NCBI GenBank assembly: GCA_029718625.1
Contig: CM056395.1
Span: 27,095,939 to 27,159,938 of the forward strand
Reading direction: 5' to 3'
Source: Synaphobranchus kaupii
Taxonomy: Eukaryota > Chordata > Actinopteri > Anguilliformes > Synaphobranchidae
Length of the DNA stretch: 64,000 nt
The notes beneath the pieces are model-generated. The model did not search any database. It was not told the origin of the DNA and was given only the letters and a program-made list of their open reading frames with translations. The stretch's first letter is position 1, and each line of letters starts with the position of its first letter. This document shows positions 32,301 through 44,200 of this stretch, piece by piece. Made by a program: the position numbers and the translations under genes.

Positions 32301-34498
32301 TGGTCACGACTCCACCAACAACGAGCTGCTGCCACGGCGGGTCCTGGAGCTGATGGGGAGCGAGGTGTCCCAGATCGCCTGTGGCAGGTACTGTAGGACC
32401 CGGGCCCCGGCAGAGTACTGTAGGACCCGGGCCCCGGCAGAGTACTGTAGGTCCCGGGCCCCGGCAGAGTACTGTAGGACCCGGGCCCCGGCAGAGTACT
32501 GTAGGACCCGGGCCCCGGCAGAGTACTGTAGGACCCGAGCCCCGGCAGAGTGCTGTAGGACCCGGGCCCCGGCAGAGTGCTGTAGGACCCGGGCCCCGGC
32601 AGAGTACTGGAGGACCCGAGCCCCGGCAGAGTACTGTAGGACCCAGGCCCCGGCAGAGTACTGTAGGACCCGAGCCCCGGCAGAGTACTGGAGGACCCGA
32701 GCCCCGGCAGAGTACTGTAGGACCCGGGCCCCGGCAGAGTGCTGTAGGACCCGGGCCCCGGCAGAGTGCTGTAGGACCCGGGCCCCGGCAGAGTACTGGA
32801 GGACCCGGGCCCCGGCAGAGTACTGGAGGACCCGGGCCCCGGCAGAGGCCTTAAAGAGCCACCTGCCATTACACAGCTAATCTTATGTTGTACAGGTCTC
32901 TTCTTCCCCACAAACACAGGGAATAAGTTCTGCTTCTGAATAACGATAAAACAAAGTGGTTTGTTTTGTATTAATTGCATCACTGATGAAGCGTAAACAC
33001 TGTAAGAGAGTTTGTTACGTCACTTTTACCCACAGTCAATGATTACACGGAATCCTGTCCTTCCACTATTGATAAATCCTAAACGTTCACACAGAATCCT
33101 CTGGTTGTTGGTAAATTATAAACGAGCGCACATCATTGTTTTAAAAAGTCTCTCAGGTGTGGAAAGTACCTAATGCGTGCCTTCTTAACGAACACATTGC
33201 AGAATATTGACAACATCCCTGTTTTCGTATAATCATTAACAGTACGCACTGGGAACTTTCCCGTGAGCATATTGAAACACTGTTTTGGCCACTAGTAACT
33301 GTTTACATTATAAACCTGGCTTTATTGCCTAAACTAGGCAGTTTGCCTAGTCATCCTGCCAATGGTAAGCATTAGAAGGATGAAATGAAGCTGAATTTGG
33401 CTTGTGTTCCCACGTAGACATCACACCCTCGCCTTTGTGCCTTCTTCGGGCCTGGTCTACGCTTTCGGCTGCAACAGCAAAGGACAGCTGGGCACGGGAA
33501 CCAGGGGCAACGCACAGAGTCCACTTCCTGTCACCCACATAGGAAGTCCCCGACTCTCAGGTGACCACTCTGCTACCAGCTGATTGGCTGACATTCTCTT
33601 CCTGCACTGCAAAAAAAAAAAAGTAATCTTGACAAGTGTTTTAGTCTTGTAATGAGACTTACATTTTTTTTTTCTCAAGTAGAAACTATTAGCTTGTTTT
33701 GAGTTTACTTTTTGCGTGACAAGTGAAATTCTTACCCCATTGGCAAATCTTTAAATGAGTAAAACTGTCTCGCCTCAGTTGGCAATCTTTTTGTCTTATT
33801 TACCAAAAAAAAGAAATATAAATAAAGTTTTAAGTCTAAATATAAGGCTGAAATACTTGTTAAGATTGACTTATTTTTAGTTTTTTGCAGTGTGATGGCA
33901 AAATTACTGTGCATATGTACTGTGTACTTCCAATATTCTCGCTTTTCGGTTCTTTGTGCCTAGTTAATTATACGAGTAATGCAAAGGGTGATTAAATGTA
34001 TTCTTCCACCAGTATGTTGAAGACTGTACCTGAACAGAAAGATATGAGAAGTCTTCCAAATGCTTCTTTCAGAAAGTCAGAATGACGCACACGGGAGGTC
34101 ATGGCCAGACTTGTTCAGGGACGGCGGCAGGCGCGTTTTTCCTTGGAGACGTTCGGCTAATGGTATAAATAAGCGGGAATGTTCACGTCCTCGACATTCC
34201 CTTCTGCCTGAACACGTTCGGACCGGACCGCTGTGCCGTTAGCGAGCGCCGCGGTGAAGTAGCTACGTACAGCGAGGTGGAGAGGGAATTTGAGTTTAAA
34301 GTGGCTTGTCTGTGAAGTATGGCCATGCTTTATACAGGTTGCATTTGTGCATAGAATCTTTAACGGTGAATTATAGTAGCTAAGTTTCTACCTTAGATTA
34401 ATTAATGACTGCAAGAGGGAGACCTTATTATTGTTGATTGTTGGTGTATGTTTGGCAGGGGCTTTAGCTCTAATTTGAGGATGTTTTATGGGCAGCGG

Positions 34499-34576
<78 letters not shown>

Positions 34577-34592
34577 ACACACACTCACTCTA

Positions 34593-34666
<74 letters not shown>

Positions 34667-37600
34667 CAAAGGGCCGGTGTGTGTGTGCAGGTTTTTGTTT
34701 TAGCCCAGCACTAAGACACCTGATTCTGCTTATCAAGGTCTTGATTGAAGAGCGCACCCACACCGGCCCCTTTGCGGATGAGGTTCCCCACCCCTGCTCT
34801 GTAGGGTGTCTGTAAAGGAAAGCTATGGTTTTTCGAGGTTGGATTCCTGTAATGGGGTTGGGTCCAGCGGGCTTTAGCCAGCATTTTGCTTGAGGTCAGA
34901 GGTCAGAGTTGGCTTGAATCGCCACCTCCAGTGGAAGGTGATTTGTCAGATGTTTATCTCATAACAACCTAGTCATGGAAGCTAATGATGCTAATATTAA
35001 TGCTACCACTCAATCGTATTCACTGGAACAAAACTGGAATGGCTGTCATGTTTTTTTTTTTTTTTTGTAAATGAGAAATTGAAAATCGGCTTCACATGGC
35101 AAATCCCTCCTTTTTGTCTCTCCCAAGATCTCAAAGTGCACTTGACTCTTTTTAAAAAATCAAAATAACAGCATAACTTTATACAGGCTTCCAAAGTTGT
35201 GAAGTAGCCTTGCTAATGATTCTTTGCAAGATTCTTCAATTAAGAGCACATCAGCAGTAGGTTCTGATGGCTAGCTTAGTATGCTAGCTTAGTATGCTAG
35301 CTGCAGTAGCTGCTTTGAGGTGGCTTTTTTCTTATTGACAGGCAGCAGTACCTTGTGCCCTTTACAAGAACACTGGCTAGCTGGCGCTAGTTTGTACTTG
35401 CTAAGTTACTTCGGAAAAAAAACTTGAAAAGTATTTTTTGGTCAGATTCTTAAACAAGTTGATCATCAAGATGCCAGCCATCAAAAAGCACAGATCTACA
35501 TTCTGTTGGGCGGCAGTGTAACGGAACGTTTAGAGAACTGAGCTTGCATAGATTCCCTTGATCACCTGCTTTTCATATAGGTTTTTTTTTTAAAGGGCAT
35601 ATTTACAGTGTATTTACAGTATTACGTAATTACAGTGCATATTTGCAGGGCATTTACAGTGTTATGTAGATTGCAGTATGAATTTTCATTGTATTTACAA
35701 TGCCAGGTAGATTGCATGACACTGTAAGTAGGTGTTGGCTAACTCTATCTTTATTTTCTAGCTTTAGACAGAGAGAGATTCACTATTAGCAGAATTCATT
35801 GTGGCGGAGACCACAATTTCCTGTTGTACTGCAGTATTGAGGTGAGTGAATGGATTTATACTTTTTCACGTTATACTTTTTTGCATGTTTGCTATAATAA
35901 ACCAGTCAGGTTTCCACCACAGATGGGTTCTCCTGTGATTTTCTGTGTTTGTTGGCATTGGGAGATTTTCTTAGCATGGTGCATTCAATGTAAAAAATAA
36001 AAATAAAATGTATTTTAAGAAATTTACATCCCTTCATATTTAGTCATTTTCTTCTTTTTCAGAATTAATTTCTACAGATTTATGGTCTCCAGGTTTATTA
36101 CCGTATTATTGTTATTATTTTATCATCATTATTATTATAACTATAAATGTCAGTTGCTTTAACTTTTTAGCTGTATTTCATTGGGTTCCTTCACAATTAA
36201 TAAGAGTTAAAAATCGACGTTTATTTTTAATTTGTAGGGCATGGTTTGTATGTGGTTTCCCCACCCACCCCACACATGACCTGTGAAGATGTAACGACCC
36301 GCTTCGTGTTGAATGAGTCCTCGAGGCATTAATTAAAACATCACTGCATTCTATACGCTCAGACCAGAGAGATGTGGTCTGACAGAATCTTTAGGGTCGT
36401 TGACCCTCAGGAGGAACGGGTTTTGTGGAACACGCTGATCGGATTGGGAGTCGGGGATTCGGATATTTGTCCGGCCAAAGGCAAATCTGGACACGGTCTT
36501 GTAATGAGTGAGGCGGCGATATTTTCAGCCGTTTTCGTGACTTTTTTTTTTTTTTTCTTTCTATTTTTACCATCTCTCCTTCTACAGAGCTCACGCGTCC
36601 CTGAAGACTTCCGCATTATTAATTCCACGAAAAGCATCTCCGTAATTAACCAGGAAAATTTAAATACCTGGAGGATGAAACTCCTTGAGGGCTCAGACTC
36701 CAGCATAACTAAGTAAGCATTAAAATACTGCCATTTGGAAAACTGTGATCGTGAGATCATCCCATGTCTTAATTGCTAGCATGAACTTTTTAAGGGAACA
36801 CATCATTTAATACAAAGGATTATTTACTGTCCTGTAATAATAATAGTAATAATAATAATAAATAATAGTCCTGTTTTCAAAGTGTGCCTTCCAAGATGGC
36901 CTCATTCCTGTACTCGCAGTAACATCTCAGTTTTTTGTTTTTGTTTGTTTGTTAACACCCGGACTGTGCTGTGTGTTTTTTTTTAAAAATTTTAGTGACA
37001 TCATCCTGCTCCTTTCTTCGACTGCCTGCTGGAATGCCAGTTTCCTGGATCTGAGGTCAGAATCGAGGCCGTGGCTGCCTCCGCCGCAGTCACACTGTTT
37101 TCACACGGATGCGCTCGCGTCTTTCACGGCCGGGCCTCGCTGTCTGCCTGTGGAAAACCAAGGGCTGCGTTCGGATTCAAATTTTATGCTTTCTTCCCTT
37201 GCCTTGCTTCAAGAGAGGAATCCTCAAAATGCATGGAAACATGGCAGCCGCACCAAATAAGACTCCGTTCCAAAGGGGAGGGAGTAATTATATTCCCTCA
37301 CTCCCTTGTTTATCCTCCCTTCCACCAAGCGTATAAAATGAAAGCATCCAGCAAGAAGGGAATCCCACAATGCAATGCTCCACACGGAAAAAGTGGGCGG
37401 TCACGTTTCAACTCTATGGGGTAGCTCTTCCTAAATCGGTTCCGTTTTGGTTTGTTTCTCATCTATCCTCCCTTGCAGAGCACCTGTTAAGTGTGCTTAC
37501 TGCACGTCACACATTTTGTCACAAAACAGCTCACTCCAGGGGGGGAGAGCAAGGGAAGGGAACGTGTTAAATTGGGTCCGAATGTAGCCCCTGCCCTTGT

Positions 37601-40600
37601 CAGTCACGCGGCACGTTCCCATGTGCTCAGTTTTAATCTGCTGATGTGTGTTTTGGGATGATTCTACCCAGGCCGCAGACAGTACAAGGATCCTTCTGCC
37701 GATAGCCTTTGGACTTTTGCTAGACACGTTGTCTGCAACAAGGACTTGCTGATCCAATGCTAGATAAGCATAATTCCATGGGAACAACTCTTTCAACTTG
37801 TCCTCTATAAATGTCCTCTATGCAAAAGTCCGCCTTTACCCAACAATCAGCACTGCTGTCCTTATGAGTACTGTTTATATGTTTATTCCCCAGTGACGAC
37901 GGACACTTCAAAACCAATCCCAAAATTCCTGGAATCGATCTGAAGTCTGTCAAGGTGGTGTTTGACACCCTGATGAAACCTGCATTTTCAAGGCTGCTGG
38001 AGCAGGTACTTTATTTACTTAAAGTAAAGTACCATAGAGTACTATATGTTACTATATAAGGCTTATTTTTGTAGCCGAAGGACTTTTCCCTAAACAGTGA
38101 TGCGTATCTCTCTTAAGCTCAATAAAATAAAGGCCGTACACATGTTAAGTTTTGAGCGAAGCCCTATTCCGAATGTCGCGCAGGCCACTAAGAGTTTCGA
38201 GAGCCTCCTGATTCCCCAGCTGCCCCCCTCTCCTCCGGACGTGGAGGCCATGCGGATCTACCTGATCCTGTCCGAATGCCCGGTCCTGCAGGACTCCAAG
38301 TATTACGTCACACTCACCATTCCTCTGGCCATGGCCATCCTACGGCCTGGACACCAACCCCAGCAAGGTCCTCGGTACGTCCCCCCTCTTTTTTATCTTC
38401 TCTGACTCATTTGAAATGTACATTTGTCTACGTATACACGTGTATGCAAATATGGGGGGTGTCTCGGTGGCGTAGCCTGTCAGAGCACCGTCCACAATGC
38501 GCATTGCGAGTTGCGACGTCTGCGGTTCGAATCTGGCCGCGCGACCTTTGTCCCACGTCTCTCTCGCTCCCATTCTTCCTGTCTCGCTACACTGTGCTGT
38601 CCTATAAAGCTGAAAAAGCCCCAAAAAATATATTAAAGAAGTTATAAATATGATATACACATATGTAAAAAAAAAAACTTTAAAAAAAAACTAAGAGCTG
38701 TGTTGTGGAGATCGAACGTACGCAATAAGAGATGGCATGTATGGAGGCTAGTTCGCCGTTGGCGTGTGTAACGGCACTGGTTCATTACGTGAGCAGCAGT
38801 GTGGTGATTGTTTGGCCTTGCCTTCCTGTGTTTCAGATAACTGGTGGTGTCTGATGGACTGCAGTGTCTTCTCGCGGCTGGTCGAGATGTATAAAAGCAT
38901 CGTGGTGTTCCTGCTCACCGGCGGCAAGGCTGTACTCATCCCCGTGTTTGTGGAGAGCTACATCAGCGCCACGCTCAAGCTGCTGGAGAAGTTGCACAAG
39001 GTCACACACTCCACTCGATGCACGCGCTTTCAGGCTCGCAAAAAAACACGAGGCTCACGTCATTTTATTTACCGTACAGCACGAGGCGAAACAAGCACGC
39101 TGTCTGTTTATTATAGCGTGACGAAAAGATTTTGCCTGATAAGCGCTCTATTCAGACAGACGGTGAATAAACAACAGTGGCGGTAGCTGCTTGCAGAAAC
39201 ACGGTGTTCTTCAGCTTGGTGTCTAAGGAAGGCCAGATGGTCAGGCGCATATAGGCACTGTTGTTTGCTCACTGTCCGCCTGCATAGAGCGCTTATCGTG
39301 CAGTTTTCTGTCATGCCTAGTGACACCCAATTATGAACAGACAGCGCGTTTGTTTCCCCTAACACCCGTTACTGGCCTCTTGTGATGCCCACCATTTTGA
39401 TTGCAGCCACTGCATTGTTTAACATTTTAAATGTTTTTACCGTTAAAGTGCTTTGCGTGGGGAACAGGGTAGGGAATTAACTTTTTCACCCATTGACCGG
39501 AGTGACTTGTGGATTCTAAAAATCACCAGCCATTTTCAACAATTTCCCAGCCACATTACCTTTTACAATTTAACACAGCCTGGTTGGTTTAAGTTACCGG
39601 CCAAAGTGGCTGCTAGAGTAAAAACATCTTACCAGCCACAATCAAAAGTTTAGCAGCATTTGGCTGGTGGCCGGTGTTAATTTCACACCCTGATGGGGAA
39701 TATGGCGGGTTAGGAAATGAGTGACTTCAGTGTGAAATAAAGCGTGGAAACATCGGTGTGCGGAGTCGGACTTCTTTAATTTAATTCTTCCGCTGTGGAG
39801 AAGGAAATGAGTGAAATGGCCGGAGAATGACGTGTGGAAGTGACGTCCTGTGTTTACGCTGCCGTAGGTCAACCTGAAGGCCCAGCACGTGGAGTACAAC
39901 CGATTCTACATTCCCGACATCACCAATTTGGTGGACATCCAGGAGGACTACCTAAAGTGGTTCCTGAGCAAGGCGGAAATCGTAAGGCTTTTCCCCAGTC
40001 AGACAGACTGCTTTAGTGCATAGCAGGAAATCGTAAGGCTTTTCCCCAGTCAGACAGGCTGCTTTAGAGCATAGCAGGAAATCGTAAGGCTTTTCCCCAG
40101 TCAGACAGGCTGCTTTAGAGCATAGCAGGAAATCGTAAGGCTTTTCCCCAGTCAGACAGGCTGCTTTAGAGCATAGCAGGAAATCGTAAGGCTTTTCCCC
40201 AGTCAGACAGGCTGCTTTAGAGCATAGCAGGAAATCGTAAGGCTTTTCCCCAGTCAGACACACTGCTTTATAGCATAGCAGAAAATCGTAAGGCTTTTCC
40301 CCAGTCAGACAGGCTGCTTTAGGGCATAGCAGAAAATCGTAAGACTTTTCCCCAGTCAGACAGACTGCTTTAGTGCATAGCAGGAAATCGTAAGGCTTTC
40401 CCCCAGTCAGACAGACTGCTTTAGAGCATAGCAGGAAATCGTAAGGCTTTCCCCCAGTCAGACAGACTGCTTTAGAGCACAGCAGGCACCATGCAGAATC
40501 CTCTTATTCTTTATATTTTGTGATATGATTACAAACGACCTCATGCCATGCAGACCGTATGTAATATATTATGAATGTCACAAAAATTATTCATGTTTGT

Positions 40601-41173
40601 TCTGTCATTTTGTTCTGCAGAAAATGAGGGTCCCCACCAGTGCAGGTATGTGATAATAAAGCTATGTAATATTTAGCATGGCATATATGTATTGAGTATA
40701 TAGAATAGAGTTGGCATGCATATATTAGCGGTATGGTGTATGCGGACTGAGAGTCTCTCTGATTGGTTCGTAGAGCTCTGTGACGTTGTGTGCGTATCCA
40801 TTCATCCTGAACGCTCAGGCAAAAACCACCATGCTGCAGACCGACGCTGAGCTACAGATGCAGGTGAGTGAGTGAGAGAAGTGTGAGCGAGAGAAGCGTG
40901 TGAGAGAGAGAGAGAGTGTGACGGTGCTGTTTTGGGGTACGGGGGTGCAGGTGGTGGTGAGCGGGTGAGTGTGTTTGAGAGAGAGAGTGTGATGGTGCTG
41001 TTTTGGGGTACGGGGGTGCAGGTGGTGGTGAGCGGGTGAGTGTGTGTGTGAGAGAGAGAGTGTGTAACAGTGCTGTTTTGGGGTACGGGGGTGCAGATGG
41101 CGGTGAGCGGGTGAGTGAGAGAGAGAGTGTGTAACAGTGCTGTTTTGGGGTACGGGGGTGCAGATGGCGGTGA

Positions 41174-41204
<31 letters not shown>

Positions 41205-44200
41205 TGTGTAACAGTGCTGTTTTGGGGTACGGGGGTACAGATGGCGGTGAGTGGGGCGAACCTGCACAATGTGTTTATGCTGCTGACCCTGGAGCCACTG
41301 CTGGCGCGGAACCCTTTCCTGGTTCTGCACGTCCGGAGGGACCACTTAGTGAGCGACGCCCTGCGTGAGCTCACCATCTACTCCGACGTTGACCTCAAGA
41401 AACCGCTCAAGGTAACAGAGCCCCCCCCCCCCCCCCACCCCCCCCCTATATTCACCCCACACTGTATTCGATATTCACACTCACACTCACAGATACATAG
41501 TTACACACACACTCTGCGTTCTCCACAGGTCATCTTCGATGGGGAGGAAGCGGTGGACGCTGGGGGCGTGACCAAGGAGTTCTTCCTCCTGCTTCTGAAG
41601 GAGCTGATGGACCCGGTGTACGGAATGTTCACCCAGAACACCGACTCCAACCTCCTCTGGTTTTCTGACAAAGTGAGTTCAAAACTCAACCTGTGCTGGT
41701 TCTCTTAAAAATAAAAAATAAAAATAAAAAAGTCACTGAACAGCTTTTTATCAACGTGTATGAGTGGGCCAGTGCAGGCATGCTAAGTTTGATAGATAGA
41801 TAGATAACAGACAGACAGATAGACAGACAGATAGCACTTTATTAATCCCCTTGGGGGAATTTGGTCGTTGAAGCAGAAGGTAAATAATAAAACAGTACAA
41901 GAGATGTAGATAAAAACTTAAGATAAAACGGATAAAAACTAAAATATATAAAAATGACCAGGTATGTACAAAATAAAATGGAACCATTTTACTCCAGAGC
42001 AGTGAGGTTATACTAAATACCAGCACTGGTGGAACACGTCTCGGCCAATCACGTTACTTGCTCGAATCTCATTGTTGTATAAATATACACTGCCTGGCCA
42101 AAAAAAAAGTCGCTGTTGCACCCGTCATGCATAGTGCCCACTGTACAAGCCTCTGGAGACAGTGTTATGATCTGGGGTTGGTTCAATTCGTCAGGTCTAG
42201 GCTCAGCAATGTTATGCAGCAATAAAATTAAGTCAGCTGAGTACCTGAATGTACTGAATGGCCAGGTTATCCCATCAATGGGCATATTCCAGGACAACAA
42301 TGCCAAGATTCATCGGGCTCAAATTGTGAGAGTGGTTCAGGGAGCATGAGGAATCATTTTCACACATGAATTGGCCACCAGAGTCCTGACCTTAACCCCA
42401 TTGAAAGTCTTTGGGATGTGCTGGAGAACACTTTACGGAGTGGTTCGACTCTCCCGTCGTCAATATAAGATCGCGGGCAAAAATTAATGCAACTCTGGAC
42501 GAAAATAAATGTTGTGACGTTGCATAAGGTTGTCGAAACAATGCCACGACAAATGCGCGCCGTAATCAAAGCTAAAGGCGGTCCAACGACATATTAGAGT
42601 GTGCAACTTTTTTTTTGGCCAGGCAGTGTATATATATACAGATCAGTGTGCAAATATATAATGTAAAGGCAAGTGTGAATTTGAATAATGCAAAGAATCT
42701 CTGAATCTGAATAATGCATTCAAAATATTTGAAGTTTGTTTTAAAGTTTTAAAGTTTGCTTTAAAGTTGTTAATTTTAACAAGGACGACTTAAATCTGGT
42801 TACAATAAAAAAAACTGCATATTTTCATGTTTTTGAAAATATGGTTCAAATTAGCATTTATTCTAAATCCTTCCTTCCATTTCTTATTTTTTATTTTTTA
42901 TTTTTATTCAACCTTTATTTCACCAGGCTGGCCAATTAAGATCGAAATCTTATTTACAATGACGGCCTGGCAAGAGTCAATAGAACTCTTGAGGAGGTAT
43001 ATTTATACTTAAGGCTACAGCAGTCTGCCTCATTCTGTTGCTTTTCCTGTAAAGTGCAGTAGTGTTAAGGGCATATTTGTTGTTGGGACTGAACTCTGCT
43101 GAGATGTAAATAGTGAAGTGGCGTGTTTAATGTAGCTGTGCGTAGATGAGCCGTTTCAGCCTTCCAGGAAAGGGGACCGCCATCTGGGACCTCTCAGAGG
43201 GTCAAGTCACTGAGGAAGTTGGTTGCTAAGGAGTTTTGATGTATAACTGGTGACCTTTAGAAATGTTTTCAAAAAGTGCAGCAGGTCTTGCGACTTTAAT
43301 ACCTTGTCAAAGCTATGAAAAATAAATGACTGGAATGACCCATATTTTTCTAAAAGCTTAATCTCGGTTCTTTAGAAAGATGTAAACAAGAAAGAAAAAA
43401 AGTGCCTCGTTTTATGAGTTTGGTAACGTGCGATTCAGTGTAAACTGGTTGTGTTCATGTCTCATGTTTCTCTTGTGTGTCTCATGTGTGTCTCTCGTGT
43501 GTGTCGTCCCTAAACCTGAGCTCAGTGCGCTTGGCGATTGCACTTTCACACAAATGGATATTTAGTGAGACTCCCATAGATCTGTTTCACACAAAAACAC
43601 CTGTAGCAGTACTCTTTCTGAAGAAGTAAGTACTCTTGTCCAGAGGATCACCAGAGAGCCAGTAATACATTGTGAGCAATCTGCACTGAAATGGCGGTGA
43701 GCTGCCGGTTGGGGTGGACAGGTAAGTCTTCATTTACCGGTAAATCCAAATTGACTATTTATTCCACTTCTGGTGTGCTTTTCCGCAGTGTTTTGTCGAA
43801 CACAACTGGTTCCACCTGATTGGGATAATCTGTGGCCTGGCCATCTACAACTCCACCGTGGTGGATCTACACTTCCCCCTCGTCCTGTACAAGAAACTGC
43901 TGGACGTGTACCCATCGCTGGAGGACCTGAAGGAGCTCTCCCCTACAGAGGGAAGGTACGGTACTGCCTCCGGTCCCACATTAACACTGCATTCAACACT
44001 GTACACCCAACACTGAAAATACTACACTCTACATCAACACTGAAAATTCTACACTGTCTCCGATCCCAATACTAACACTACATTCAACACTGAAAATACG
44101 ACACTACACCAACACTGAAAATTCTACAGTCTCCGATCCCAATACTAACACTGCATTCAACACTGTACACCCAACACTGAAAATTCTACACTGTCTCCGG

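Noticed and set aside
32270..32983. 237-codon minus-strand and 175/157-codon plus-strand open frames
   Set aside because: GC-rich 27-base repeat artefacts over herc3 exon 6 and its intron. Only 32257-32387 is coding by default.
37071..37424. 117-codon open frame in herc3 intron 10
   Set aside because: Lies mostly in a MITE (37162-37591), with no recognisable family.
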